Assembly (NCBI GenBank): GCA_002278935.1 | Contig: NCJL01000006.1 | Span: 124,001-188,000, forward strand | DNA length: 64,000 nucleotides | Origin: Gallionellales bacterium 39-52-133 | GTDB taxonomy: Bacteria > Pseudomonadota > Gammaproteobacteria > Burkholderiales > Gallionellaceae | Direction of reading: 5' to 3' | Shown: positions 23,771-34,622 of the stretch, one piece after another | How positions within the stretch are numbered: the stretch's first letter is position 1 | Layout: the number at the start of each line of letters is the position of its first letter | The notes under the pieces: model-generated | Databases searched by the model: none | Told to the model about the DNA's origin: nothing | Seen by the model: only the letters and a program-made list of their open reading frames with translations | Made by a program: the position numbers and the translations under genes

Positions 23771-24892
23771 ATGCGTATCGGTGTCCCCAGGGAAATAAAA
23801 GACCATGAATTCCGCGTCGGCCTGACCCCGGCCGGGGTGCGCGCATTGTGCGAAGCCGGACATGAAGTATGCGTGGAAACCAGCGCTGGCGCTGCCATAG
23901 GCTTTCTCGATGCGCATTACCGCGAGGCAGGCGCGTCCATCGTTGCTTCGGCGCAGGAAGCCTATGCCAGCGACTTGGTGATCAAGGTGAAGGAGCCGCA
24001 GGCCGGCGAAGTGCCGCTGCTGCACGAGGGGATGGCGCTGTTCTGTTACCTGCACCTGGCTGCCTCGCGCGAGCTGACTCTGCAATTGATGCAGAGCAAG
24101 GCGACCTGCATCGCCTATGAAACCGTACTCGATGCCCATGGCAATTTGCCCTTGCTCACGCCGATGTCTGCGGTGGCCGGACGTCTCGCTATCCAGATGG
24201 GTGCATGGGCACTGACCATGGCGAATGGCGGCAGCGGCGTGCTCCTTTCCGGGGTGCCGGGTGTTGCGCCGGGGCGTGTCACCATCCTCGGCGGCGGTGT
24301 GGTTGGCAGCAATGCCGCGCGCATTGCGGTGGGTATGGGGGCCGATGTGACCTTGCTGGAACGCGACCCGGTACGCTTGCGCCATCTGGAGGAAGTGTTC
24401 GGTGCACAGTTGAAAACACGCTTTTCCGATACCGAGGCTATTGAAAGATGTGTGCGCGAGGCCGATCTGCTTGTAGGCGCTGTGCTGCTGCCCGGCAAAC
24501 ATGCGCCCAAGCTGATCAGCCGCGCGCTGATCCGGACGATGCGCCCCGGCTCTGTTTTTGTAGATGTGTCCATCGATCAGGGCGGCTGTGCCGCTTCCTC
24601 GCGCCCCACCACGCACAGCAAGCCGCTCTATATCGAGGAAGGCGTGGTGCATTACTGCGTCAGCAACATACCCGCCGCCACCGCTCGCACCTCAACCCTG
24701 GCATTGACTCACGCGACGCTGCCCTATGTGCTGGCGCTGGCCAATTCGGGGATCAAACAGGCGATGCTGGATGACGCAGGACTGAGAGCCGGATTGAATG
24801 TTTGCGCGGGGAAGGTGACACATGCACATCTGGCTGAAGATTTGGGGATGCCGTATTCAGCCGCCGAAGACATGTTAAAATATTCAATATAA
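23771..24892 (+). CDS. ald: Alanine dehydrogenase
   Basis: The 373-residue protein matches Ald throughout: [38 protein letters not shown] with active-site His, [14 protein letters not shown], the NAD loop [20 protein letters not shown], and [10 protein letters not shown]. It interconverts alanine and pyruvate plus ammonia with NAD in the cytosol. The final residues (MLKYSI) and TAA stop are encoded by the AT-rich IHF-type element. A ribosome-binding site AAGAGG precedes the ATG. Confidence 0.95.
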   Translation: MRIGVPREIKDHEFRVGLTPAGVRALCEAGHEVCVETSAGAAIGFLDAHYREAGASIVASAQEAYASDLVIKVKEPQAGEVPLLHEGMALFCYLHLAASRELTLQLMQSKATCIAYETVLDAHGNLPLLTPMSAVAGRLAIQMGAWALTMANGGSGVLLSGVPGVAPGRVTILGGGVVGSNAARIAVGMGADVTLLERDPVRLRHLEEVFGAQLKTRFSDTEAIERCVREADLLVGAVLLPGKHAPKLISRALIRTMRPGSVFVDVSIDQGGCAASSRPTTHSKPLYIEEGVVHYCVSNIPAATARTSTLALTHATLPYVLALANSGIKQAMLDDAGLRAGLNVCAGKVTHAHLAEDLGMPYSAAEDMLKYSI

Positions 24893-24903
24893 TCAAATAC
24901 TTA
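24877..24903 (+). repeat. AT-rich IHF-consensus element, copy b
   Basis: AAAATATTCAATATAATC then AAATACTTA. The core AATCAAATACTTA (24891-24903) is an exact WATCAANNNNTTR match. The ald stop codon (24890-24892) lies inside the element. Confidence 0.65.
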
Positions 24904-24947
24904 CAAAATTAAGGCCGGATTGATTCTGAAGACTGGAAAGCACCTGT

Positions 24948-26048
24948 CTAAGCATTCCCCAAATTCTTCCCCGGCAAATTAATCTGCTTCGCAAAATCAA
25001 GCATGCGCTGTATCGACACTCTGGCGCGTTCACCCATAACCCGGTCAACATGGATTTCGTTGTGGCCTTTTTCCAGCACTTCGGCAAGGTTGAGCAGGCC
25101 GTTCATCGCCATCCACGGGCAATGATTGCAGCTGATGCAGGTTGCGCCGTAGCCGCGCGTCGGTGCCTCAAGGAATAGTTTATGCGGCGACAGCGTGCGC
25201 ATCTTGTGCAGGATGCCGTTGTCGGTAGCGACAATAAATTCCTGTGCGTCCATTTTTTGCGAGGCGTTGATCAGCTGCGTGGTGGAGCCCACCACATCCG
25301 CCAGCGCCACAATGGAGCGGGGCGACTCCGGGTGCACCAGCACTTTGGCTGTCGGATGAGCCGCCATCAGCTCTTCCAGCGCATTCATCCTGAATTCATC
25401 GTGCACCACGCAGGAACCCTGCCACAGCAGCATATCGGCTCCGGTCTGTTCCTGAATATAGCGCCCCAGATGACGATCCGGTGCCCACAGGATTTTCTTG
25501 CCCTGCTCCTTGAGATGTTTGACGATGGGCAATGCGATGGAACTGGTGACCATCCAGTCGGCGCGCGCTTTTACCGCCGCACTGGTGTTGGCATACACCA
25601 CCACGGTGCGGTCGGGATGCGCGTCACAGAAGGCAGAAAATTCATCAATCGGACAGCCCAGATCGAGCGAGCAATTGGCATCGAGGTCGGGCATCAAAAC
25701 TCTTTTTTCGGGATTGAGTATTTTTGCCGTCTCGCCCATGAAGCGCACCCCGGCAACGACTAATGTCTTTGCCGGATGCTCGTTGCCGAATTTGGCCATG
25801 TCGAGCGAATCGGACACATAACCACCGGTTGCTTCCGCCAGATCCTGTAAATCAGCGTTCACATAATAGTGCGCCACCAGCACCGCATCCTGTTCTTTCA
25901 GCATGCGCTTGATGCGCGCGATCAGCGCGGGTTTGTCCTCCGGCGCCGGATCGCGCGGCAGGCTTGCCCAAGCTTGCGCGGTGCCGCAGGTGCTCTGGTT
26001 GCCGGCACCGGGGTGATCGTAGGGGATGGAGATGGAGTTATTTTGCAT
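24948..26048 (-). CDS. nadA: Quinolinate synthase (NadA)
   Basis: The 366-residue protein is a full NadA. The [24 protein letters not shown] start, the Cys regions [26 protein letters not shown] and [16 protein letters not shown], and [11 protein letters not shown] are all present, giving the three [4Fe-4S] ligands. NadA condenses iminoaspartate with dihydroxyacetone phosphate to quinolinate in NAD synthesis. It is longer at the N-terminus than E. coli NadA (extra about 20 residues). No nadB or nadC is beside it. Confidence 0.95.
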   Translation of the reverse strand: MQNNSISIPYDHPGAGNQSTCGTAQAWASLPRDPAPEDKPALIARIKRMLKEQDAVLVAHYYVNADLQDLAEATGGYVSDSLDMAKFGNEHPAKTLVVAGVRFMGETAKILNPEKRVLMPDLDANCSLDLGCPIDEFSAFCDAHPDRTVVVYANTSAAVKARADWMVTSSIALPIVKHLKEQGKKILWAPDRHLGRYIQEQTGADMLLWQGSCVVHDEFRMNALEELMAAHPTAKVLVHPESPRSIVALADVVGSTTQLINASQKMDAQEFIVATDNGILHKMRTLSPHKLFLEAPTRGYGATCISCNHCPWMAMNGLLNLAEVLEKGHNEIHVDRVMGERARVSIQRMLDFAKQINLPGKNLGNA

Positions 26049-26103
26049 GGTGATTTTTTATATGGTGTTTTCTAAATCAATTATTACGCTGTATATATTA
26101 AGA

Positions 26104-26231
26104 GAGCAAATCCCCCGCTCACTTCGTTCGCCGCCCCCTTTTGCAAAGTGGGCTCATTTATCTGCTCCACAAATTGTGAAACATCACGGTGTTAGTTCCC
26201 CACTTTGCAAAGGGGGGCTAGGGGGGATTTA
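26104..26231. repeat. MITE-like intergenic repeat, copy 3
   Basis: Left end CAAATCCCCCGCTCACTTC, inner CCCCCTTTTGCAAAGTGGGC, right end CCCCACTTTGCAAAGGGG then GGCTAGGGGGGATTTA. It abuts the stop codon of the DUF559 gene: the reverse-strand TAA is formed by the TAAATCCCCCC terminus. Confidence 0.8.
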
Positions 26232-26606
26232 GATTTTTTGAATATTACCCGCCCTCCCTGTCACTTCATCACAAATCACTTTCAACACCGCATCTATTTC
26301 TGTCAGCACCTGCCTGTCATCAAAGCGCAAAACCAATAATCCTTCACGTGCCAGCTGTGCATCACGCTTCTGATCTTTAGCCTGATGCTCTGCTTCAAAA
26401 TGCTGACTCCCATCAAGCTCAATCACCAGCTTCACTTTTGGACTGTAAAAATCAACAATATATGACAACAACGTTTTTTGCCTGTAGAACTGCACACCGC
26501 CAATTTGTCTATTTCTGATTCTCTGCCACAAACATTGCTCCGCATCGGTCATGTTTGAACGCAGTGCTCTGGCAAGGGGCTTAAGTTTGTTATTGTACGG
26601 TTGCAT
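26229..26606 (-). CDS. DUF559 (Vsr/restriction-endonuclease-fold) protein between two repeats
   Basis: The 125-residue protein starts MQPYNNKLKPLARALRSNMT and carries the DUF559 pattern: AEQCLWQRIRNRQIGGVQFYRQ, YIVDFYSPKVKLVIELDGSQH with nuclease-like Asp and Glu, then QKRDAQLAREGLLVLRF. The fold is related to the very-short-patch repair nuclease, so metal-dependent DNA cutting is inferred. A frame from 26645 would add residues read from the neighbouring repeat. The repeat also supplies GGGGGA as the ribosome-binding site, and the other repeat supplies the stop. The gene therefore fits exactly between two repeat copies. Confidence 0.85.
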   Translation of the reverse strand: MQPYNNKLKPLARALRSNMTDAEQCLWQRIRNRQIGGVQFYRQKTLLSYIVDFYSPKVKLVIELDGSQHFEAEHQAKDQKRDAQLAREGLLVLRFDDRQVLTEIDAVLKVICDEVTGRAGNIQKI

Positions 26607-26607
26607 A

Positions 26608-26725
26608 AAGCAAATCCCCCGCTCACTTTTGCAAAGTGGGCTCATTTATACGGTCCACATTTCTATGGGAATTTACTCTTCTCTAATTCCCCACTTTGAA
26701 AAAGGGGGGCTAGGGGGGATTTAGT
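26608..26725. repeat. MITE-like intergenic repeat, copy 4
   Basis: Left end GCAAATCCCCCGCTCACTTT, right end CCCCACTTTGAAAAAGGGG then GGCTAGGGGGGATTTA. It shares CAAAGTGGGCTCATTTAT with copy 3, so the two flanking copies are closer to each other than to copies 1 and 2. Confidence 0.8.
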
Positions 26726-26753
26726 AATGACATATCTTAACAATCACTTCCAG

Positions 26754-27197
26754 CTAATTCCGCACCCTCTCAGGCAACTGCATAATCGCCGCCCGATTGC
26801 TTGGGGAAAAACATTTTGCGGCGGCTTCCTGCCACGGCAGCCAGACATAGCTCAAATGCTCACGCGGTGAAATTTTGACAGGCTGGGTCGCGGGTAATTC
26901 CAGTCCGTACACATGCTCGGTATTCTGTGTCACACCCGGCGCATAACGGTGGCGCCATACCGGATAGATTTCATATACATTCTGGTAGTGCCAATCGCTC
27001 AATTTATATTGTCCAGCCTCCAGCCCGGTTTCTTCAAACGCTTCGCGCGCGGCGGTATGGCCGAGCGGCTCGTCATCATCGCGGCTGCCGGTGACCGATT
27101 GCCAGTAGCCGGGATGGTCGGCGCGCTCCAGCAACAGGACTTCAAGGGCTGCGGTATAGATCACCACCAGGGTTGAAACGGGCTGTTTATAGTGCAT
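26754..27197 (-). CDS. nudB: Dihydroneopterin triphosphate diphosphatase
   Basis: The 147-residue Nudix protein has the box GSRDDDEPLGHTAAREAFEE then TGL, and NudB-like flanks (VSTLVVIYT, LLLERADHPGYWQSVTGS). NudB removes pyrophosphate from dihydroneopterin triphosphate in folate synthesis. Its place downstream of aspS is common in proteobacteria. Here a barnase-barstar pair separates the two. It starts 6 bases after the barstar gene. Confidence 0.88.
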   Translation of the reverse strand: MHYKQPVSTLVVIYTAALEVLLLERADHPGYWQSVTGSRDDDEPLGHTAAREAFEETGLEAGQYKLSDWHYQNVYEIYPVWRHRYAPGVTQNTEHVYGLELPATQPVKISPREHLSYVWLPWQEAAAKCFSPSNRAAIMQLPERVRN

Positions 27198-27203
27198 GAA
27201 AAA

Positions 27204-27599
27204 TTAGCAGGAAAATACCCAGAATGGTTTGCCCTGTGCTTTCCAGTAATCGATGGTGGTCTCAAGGATATCTTTGGCCACATCGTGATCGTTTCCCAGC
27301 AGGTTGAAGTTTTCATTACTGTGCACCAGTAACAATACATAACCCGGTGCATTTTTCCACGACAGGTCAGACAGTGCGTCCGCCAGTGCATCCCAGTTTT
27401 TGCCAAACCACTCCGGCGCTTCGATTTTTTGCGCGATCGCCGCCAGAAATTCACTTTTGCTGTGTACACCGGTCAAATCAACATCAAACAGGGCAAGACC
27501 GGCTTCCCTGGCCGCCTCACGCACATCATCCAGCTCGCAGGTGACCACATACAATCCAGCCTCTTTGACATCTTTCAAGCGCAATGCAAGATGATCCAT
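27204..27599 (-). CDS. Barstar-family ribonuclease inhibitor
   Basis: The 131-residue protein shows the barstar core: LALFDVDLTGVHSKSEFLAA, then APEWFGKNWDALADALSDLS and YVLLLVHSN. Barstar proteins bind and block barnase in the cytosol. It lies 3 bases downstream of a secreted barnase-type RNase gene on the same strand, forming a toxin/immunity pair. A longer C-terminal half (NLLGNDHDVAKDILETTIDY) matches the betaproteobacterial variety. Confidence 0.88.
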   Translation of the reverse strand: MDHLALRLKDVKEAGLYVVTCELDDVREAAREAGLALFDVDLTGVHSKSEFLAAIAQKIEAPEWFGKNWDALADALSDLSWKNAPGYVLLLVHSNENFNLLGNDHDVAKDILETTIDYWKAQGKPFWVFSC

Positions 27600-27602
27600 G
27601 AC

Positions 27603-28013
27603 TTACTCCCGAATCAGTTTGAAGGTTTCGTAGTGGTCGCCGGTGTAATAACATTCGTATGCCTGTCCGCATACGATGCGGCGCGCACCCCGATTGCGGG
27701 CTCCCGGTGTTCTCACGGTGTACTCATGATAATAGCCGCGCTGTTTTTTGGGCAGCCGCTTTTCAAAGTTGCCAAACACCGCACCATCGCGGGTATAGGG
27801 GAATGGCCCACCCTGCTTGATTAATCGCAGGGTTTCACCGGCCTCCACCGGCAACGCGGATAGTGCAACCTCCTGTATTGCCTGGTCATTGTAGGAATAA
27901 TGGTCGCGTGCAATCACCGGCGCGGATGCCAATGACGAAACCACCGCCAGCACTAGCGCAACAGCCGGCAGAATTTTTGCCCCGCACAAACGTTTAATCC
28001 AGCCCAGGTTCAA
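27603..28013 (-). CDS. Secreted barnase-type ribonuclease
   Basis: The 136-residue protein has a long signal peptide (ILPAVALVLAVVSSLASAPV, cleavage near IA-RD). The guanyl-specific RNase core carries catalytic Glu in YYHEYTVRTP, Arg in RGARRIVCG and His in YTGDHYETF, equivalent to barnase Glu73, Arg87, His102. The enzyme would act outside the cytosol, with barstar guarding against unexported copies. It is transcribed between aspS (65 bases upstream) and barstar. Confidence 0.88.
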   Translation of the reverse strand: MNLGWIKRLCGAKILPAVALVLAVVSSLASAPVIARDHYSYNDQAIQEVALSALPVEAGETLRLIKQGGPFPYTRDGAVFGNFEKRLPKKQRGYYHEYTVRTPGARNRGARRIVCGQAYECYYTGDHYETFKLIRE

Positions 28014-28077
28014 TTAACTCCCCCAAAAAAGATTTTTACGAGACATCCGGCCCATGTTGATACGTATTGGGCAGTGC

Positions 28078-29874
28078 CTAGCTGCCTGGCGTTTCGGTTG
28101 CCGCCGGCTGACGCAGGCGAATATGCAGCTCGCGCAACTGCTTTTCATCCACCGCGCTGGGTGCCTGGGTCAGCAGGCACTGTGCACGCTGCGTTTTCGG
28201 GAAGGCAATCACATCGCGGATGGATTCGGAGCCTGTCATCATGGTGACGATGCGGTCCAGTCCGAAGGCGAGGCCGCCGTGCGGCGGTGCACCGTATTGC
28301 AGCGCGTCAAGCAGGAAGCCAAATTTAAGCTGCGCTTCTTCGGCATTAATATTGAGTGCGCGGAACACCTGGCTCTGCACCTCTTCCTTGTGGATACGCA
28401 CAGAGCCGCCGCCGATTTCCCAGCCGTTAAGGGCCAGGTCATAGGCCTTGGCCAGACACTTGCCGGGATCGGTTTCAAGGAACTGAAGATGCTCATCCTT
28501 GGGTGCGGTAAACGGATGATGACAGGCATTCCAGCGCTTGCCTTCGTCGTCGTATTCAAACATCGGGAAATCGACTACCCACAAAGGCTTCCACGCTTCG
28601 CCGCTGACATGGCCTTTTTCGTGGCCAACCTTGTTGCGCAACGCGCCCAGCGCATCGTTCACAACTTTTTCTTTGTCTGCGCCGAAGAAGATCAGATCGC
28701 CATTCGCAGCACCGGTGCGCTGCATGATGATTTGCAGTGCAGTTGCACTGAGATTCTTGACGATAGGCGATTGCAAACCGGTTTCGTTGAGTTGGCTTAC
28801 ATCGTTGACCTTGATGTAAGCCAGACCCTTGGCACCATAGATGCTGACGAATTTGGTGTATTCGTCGATTTCGCTGCGTGTCAACGCCGCGCCATTGGGA
28901 ATGCGCAAGGCAGCGACACGGCCATCGGCCTGGTTAGCCACGCTGGCGAAGACTTTGAATGACACTTCTTTTACTGCATCGGTAACGTCGACTATTTCCA
29001 GCGTCACGCGCATATCGGGTTTGTCCGAACCAAAGCGTGACATCGCTTCCTGGTAGCTCATGCGCGGGAATGGATTGGGCAGCTGCACCTCCATGACCTC
29101 CTTGAACACCGTGCGTATCATTTCTTCGGTCAGTTCCATGATCTGGTTTTCAGACATGAAAGAGGTTTCGATATCCACCTGGGTGAATTCAGGCTGGCGG
29201 TCGGCACGCAGGTCTTCGTCGCGGAAGCATTTGGTGAGCTGATAGTAACGGTCAAAACCGGCCACCATCAGCATCTGCTTGAACAACTGTGGCGATTGCG
29301 GCAAGGCAAAAAATTCGCCTGCATGCACGCGCGACGGCACCAGATAATCACGCGCGCCTTCAGGCGTGGATTTGGTCAGCATCGGCGTTTCAATATCCAT
29401 AAAGCCGCGGTCATCGAGGAAGCGACGGAAGGCGCGTGCTGTCCTGTAGCGCAGCATCATGTTCTTTTGCATTTGCGGACGACGCAGGTCGATTACACGG
29501 TGGGTCAGGCGCACGTTTTCCGACAGGTTCTCATCATCCAGCTGGAATGGAGGTGTGACAGCCGCGTTCAGCACTTCGATTTCCTGGCACACAACTTCAA
29601 TTTCCCCGCTGGCCAGATTCGCGTTGTCGGAACCTTCCGGACGACGACGCACCTTGCCGGTAATGCGCAATACATATTCACTGCGCACGGATTCAGCCAG
29701 CTTGAACATCTCGGCCGGTTCAGGATTGCACACCACTTGCGCCAGGCCCTCACGATCGCGCAGATCGATAAAGATTACCCCGCCGTGGTCACGGCGACGA
29801 TGTGCCCAGCCGCAGAGGGTAACGACCTTGCCGAGGTGAGTGGTGTTTAATTGCCCGCAATAATGTGTACGCAT
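28078..29874 (-). CDS. aspS: Aspartyl-tRNA synthetase
   Basis: The 598-residue class II synthetase has the OB-fold start ([40 protein letters not shown]), the bacterial GAD insert, motif 2 ([20 protein letters not shown]) and motif 3 ([13 protein letters not shown]). It charges tRNA-Asp, and in betaproteobacteria without asparaginyl-tRNA synthetase also tRNA-Asn; that dual use cannot be judged here. It is third in a fmdB-DUF502-aspS operon, 35 bases after the DUF502 gene. Confidence 0.96.
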   Translation of the reverse strand: MRTHYCGQLNTTHLGKVVTLCGWAHRRRDHGGVIFIDLRDREGLAQVVCNPEPAEMFKLAESVRSEYVLRITGKVRRRPEGSDNANLASGEIEVVCQEIEVLNAAVTPPFQLDDENLSENVRLTHRVIDLRRPQMQKNMMLRYRTARAFRRFLDDRGFMDIETPMLTKSTPEGARDYLVPSRVHAGEFFALPQSPQLFKQMLMVAGFDRYYQLTKCFRDEDLRADRQPEFTQVDIETSFMSENQIMELTEEMIRTVFKEVMEVQLPNPFPRMSYQEAMSRFGSDKPDMRVTLEIVDVTDAVKEVSFKVFASVANQADGRVAALRIPNGAALTRSEIDEYTKFVSIYGAKGLAYIKVNDVSQLNETGLQSPIVKNLSATALQIIMQRTGAANGDLIFFGADKEKVVNDALGALRNKVGHEKGHVSGEAWKPLWVVDFPMFEYDDEGKRWNACHHPFTAPKDEHLQFLETDPGKCLAKAYDLALNGWEIGGGSVRIHKEEVQSQVFRALNINAEEAQLKFGFLLDALQYGAPPHGGLAFGLDRIVTMMTGSESIRDVIAFPKTQRAQCLLTQAPSAVDEKQLRELHIRLRQPAATETPGS

Positions 29875-29909
29875 ATCAGTTTTCAGGTTAAAAATATTAT
29901 TTAAAAAAT

Positions 29910-30527
29910 TCAGAGTTTGGGAGCCAAATGGCGAGCCACTTCATCCGGGGAGGCAACCACACCCATGGAGATGATTGATTTGAACGCGACATCAACGCTG
30001 ATATCCAGCTCAATGGTATCGGCTTTGCGCACGAAGAAATAAAATCCGTTGACCGGGCTGGGCGTCGTCGGAATAAAAACGCCCACATACTCATCGCCCA
30101 GCTGCCTGATTACGCCGCCAGGCACGCTGGTCTGGAATGCGATAGACCACGCAGCACCATGCGGATAACGCACCAGCAACACCTTGCCAAAAGCCTTGTT
30201 ATTTCCTGACAGCAGGGTATCGCTGACCTGTTTAACACTGTTGTATATCGCGTTAACAAAAGGAATATGGCGCAGTACGCCTTCCCATAAATGCAACAAC
30301 TGCTGTCCCAGCACATTGCGCGTGATCAGCCCGGTCACCAGCAAAATCACCACCGTCAAAATCACCCCGAGGCCGGGTATGTGCATTCGCAGCAGCACAT
30401 CCGGATGCCATTGTGCAGGCAACAGCAACAAACTGTGATCCAGCATGCCTATGGTTATTTCCAGCACCCATGCTGTAATACCTAGCGGCACCCAAACCAG
30501 CAGCCCGGTGAGCAGATATTTTTTCAC
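29910..30527 (-). CDS. DUF502-family inner-membrane protein
   Basis: The 205-residue protein starts with a membrane helix ([20 protein letters not shown]). A second helix ([20 protein letters not shown]) is followed by the DUF502 signature ([18 protein letters not shown]), then [15 protein letters not shown] and [17 protein letters not shown]. Function is unknown. It overlaps the fmdB-type gene by ATGA and precedes aspS, a conserved order in betaproteobacteria. Confidence 0.88.
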   Translation of the reverse strand: MKKYLLTGLLVWVPLGITAWVLEITIGMLDHSLLLLPAQWHPDVLLRMHIPGLGVILTVVILLVTGLITRNVLGQQLLHLWEGVLRHIPFVNAIYNSVKQVSDTLLSGNNKAFGKVLLVRYPHGAAWSIAFQTSVPGGVIRQLGDEYVGVFIPTTPSPVNGFYFFVRKADTIELDISVDVAFKSIISMGVVASPDEVARHLAPKL

Positions 30528-30739
30528 TCGCTTTTCACCGCAGCCGGTTTGCTGCCGGAATTTTTGAAGTCTGTGACGTAATAGCCATCGCCCTTAAGCT
30601 GAAAACCCGCTGCAGAAATCTGCTTGGAATAGGTTTCTTTCCCGCATACCGGGCATTTGGTCAGTGGTGCATCACTCATTTTCTGAATGACATCATCCTG
30701 CGCGCCACAACTTGAACAACGATATTCATAAATTGGCAT
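30524..30739 (-). CDS. FmdB-family zinc-ribbon protein
   Basis: The 71-residue protein has YEYRCSSCGAQDDVIQ, then LTKCPVCGKETYSKQISA, two CxxC knuckles of the FmdB zinc ribbon, and AAGFQLKGDGYYVTDFK, the usual tail. A lysine/serine-rich end follows. It is probably a small regulator or metal-binding protein of unknown role. Upstream, AGGAGACT is the ribosome-binding site. It is first in the aspS operon. Confidence 0.88.
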   Translation of the reverse strand: MPIYEYRCSSCGAQDDVIQKMSDAPLTKCPVCGKETYSKQISAAGFQLKGDGYYVTDFKNSGSKPAAVKSE

Positions 30740-30901
30740 GAAAGTCTCCTGAATCTACCGCTAAAAAAAGGGAGGCATTATATCCTACACTCCCCTTCGG
30801 TGCGCATAGGACAAGCCCCTATACAACCCCATAGGATTACAAGGGGAATGTCCCTGCACAATATTAAGAATATGGGGGCAAAGCGCCCTTTTCCAATACA
30901 C

Positions 30902-31456
30902 TTACCCGGCAAAACTCGCCGCTTCTTCGCGCCATTCACCGGGCGCAAGCCCATCCAGCGTCCAGTCACCAATGCGGTAACGAATTAAGCGCAGGGTCGG
31001 CAAACCCACCGCTGCTGTCATACGCCTGACCTGGCGATTTTTCCCCTCGCAAATGGTGATTTGTATCCAGCTGGCAGGAATAGCCTTGCGTTCGCGTATT
31101 GGCGGATTGCGCGGCCACAGGCCGACGGGTTGGTCCATGCGCGCCACCAGGGCAGGCAATGTTACAAAATCCTTCAAATTAACACCCTTGCGCAATTTAT
31201 CCAGCGCAGCTTCATCAGGCACGCCCTCCACTTGCACCCAATAGGTTTTGGCCAATTTATGCTTTGGATCTGAGATGACATGCTGCAATTTACCGTCATC
31301 GGTAAGTAACAACAGCCCCTCGCTATCCGTATCAAGCCGTCCGGCAGCATAAAAACCCGGAAGCGCGATATAATCGGCCAGCGTCGGATGCATGCCATCA
31401 GGACTGAATTGGCAGATCACCCCGTAGGGTTTGTTGAGCAGCAAAATGCGGCTCAT
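30902..31456 (-). CDS. rluE: 23S rRNA pseudouridine synthase, RluE type
   Basis: The 184-residue protein lacks the S4 domain and starts directly with LLLNKPYGVICQFSPDG. The catalytic Asp is in AAGRLDTDSEGLLLLTDDG. LAKTYWVQVEG and EGKNRQVRRMTAAVGLPTLR complete the family. RluE makes pseudouridine 2457 in 23S rRNA. It is single, divergent from icd. Confidence 0.88.
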   Translation of the reverse strand: MSRILLLNKPYGVICQFSPDGMHPTLADYIALPGFYAAGRLDTDSEGLLLLTDDGKLQHVISDPKHKLAKTYWVQVEGVPDEAALDKLRKGVNLKDFVTLPALVARMDQPVGLWPRNPPIRERKAIPASWIQITICEGKNRQVRRMTAAVGLPTLRLIRYRIGDWTLDGLAPGEWREEAASFAG

Positions 31457-31538
31457 GCTGATTTTTCCCTGTTAACATCGGTTTTCTTTTTCACTAGATT
31501 TCGACTTCCCCAGAATTTTTAATGTCCAGAACCCATAA

Positions 31539-33773
<2,235 letters not shown>

Positions 33774-33822
33774 GTCATCCATGTTGAGGCCGAGGGGTTG
33801 GCTTTTATGACTGCACTGGCGT

Positions 33823-33849
33823 AAAAAAAGCCCGCGTATGCGGGCTTTA
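33823..33849. terminator. Bidirectional terminator between icd and the cold-shock gene
   Basis: AAAAAAAGCCCGC-gtat-GCGGGCTTT. A-run and T-run flanks serve both convergent genes. Confidence 0.85.
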
Positions 33850-33870
33850 GCTTATCCAGCCAGGAACCTA

Positions 33871-34074
33871 TTAAGGAGCCTGGATGTTTGAAGCTTGCTT
33901 GCCTTTAGGACCTTGAACGATATCAAAGGTAACCTTCTGGCCTTCTTTCAGCGACTTGAAACCGCTCATGTTAATTGCGGAAAAGTGCGCAAAAAGATCT
34001 TCGCTGCCATCATCTGGAGTAATAAAGCCAAAGCCTTTTGCATCATTGAACCACTTAACTGTACCGTTTGCCAT
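33871..34074 (-). CDS. CspA-family cold-shock protein
   Basis: The 67-residue protein [20 protein letters not shown] contains RNP1 (KGFGFI) and RNP2 (DLFAHFS). It is a single OB-fold RNA chaperone of the cytosol. AGGAAG precedes the ATG and the leader to the next gene is long (about 230 bases to clpS), as is common for cold-shock genes, though no cold-box was identified. Confidence 0.93.
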   Translation of the reverse strand: MANGTVKWFNDAKGFGFITPDDGSEDLFAHFSAINMSGFKSLKEGQKVTFDIVQGPKGKQASNIQAP

Positions 34075-34307
34075 GTTAAAACTTCCTTACTAAAAAACCG
34101 GGTGGATTCCCGTCAAACTGTTTGAATTCTCAATCCCGCGCATGGCAAAACCAGTACTGCAGATACTTTGATTCAAACACCCGTTCCCTTTTTACGCTAA
34201 ATCCACCAAACCAGTCAAGCACAAAATGTAAGTTTTTGTAAAACTCCAGAATATGCTTGAAAAAGGCACCTTAATCCCCAGATAATAAGCCCTGAAAATG
34301 TGACACT

Positions 34308-34622
34308 ATGACCATGAACACGAAACGAGAAAGTACGACCCTGCTTGAGGCGGAACGCAGCAAAACTGCCCCCCCAAAACTCTACAAGGTCATACTCCTG
34401 AATGATGATTACTCAACCATGGTTTTTGTAGTTGAAGTCTTGCAAACATTTTTTGCCATGGGCAGGGAACGCGCCATGCAAGTCATGCTCAAAGTACACA
34501 ATGAGGGCTCTGCCGTCTGCGGTGTATATCCCAAAGATACGGCAGAAACCAAAGTCGCCCAGGTAACAGCATTTGCTATAGAAAACGGACACCCGCTACG
34601 TTGCATTTTGGAGGAAAATTAA
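34308..34622 (+). CDS. clpS: ClpS adaptor protein
   Basis: The 104-residue protein has the ClpS core: PKLYKVILLNDDYSTMVFVV, then FFAMGRERAMQVMLKVHNEG. The Asn-Asp-Asp that binds N-degron residues is kept. It delivers N-end-rule substrates to ClpAP. Its stop abuts clpA with no gap, so the two are an operon. Confidence 0.94.
   Translation: MTMNTKRESTTLLEAERSKTAPPKLYKVILLNDDYSTMVFVVEVLQTFFAMGRERAMQVMLKVHNEGSAVCGVYPKDTAETKVAQVTAFAIENGHPLRCILEEN

Noticed and set aside
26607..26645. Longer start of the DUF559 gene (MSPLCKSERG...)
   Set aside because: Those residues are translated from the flanking repeat and lie before the family's normal N-terminus.
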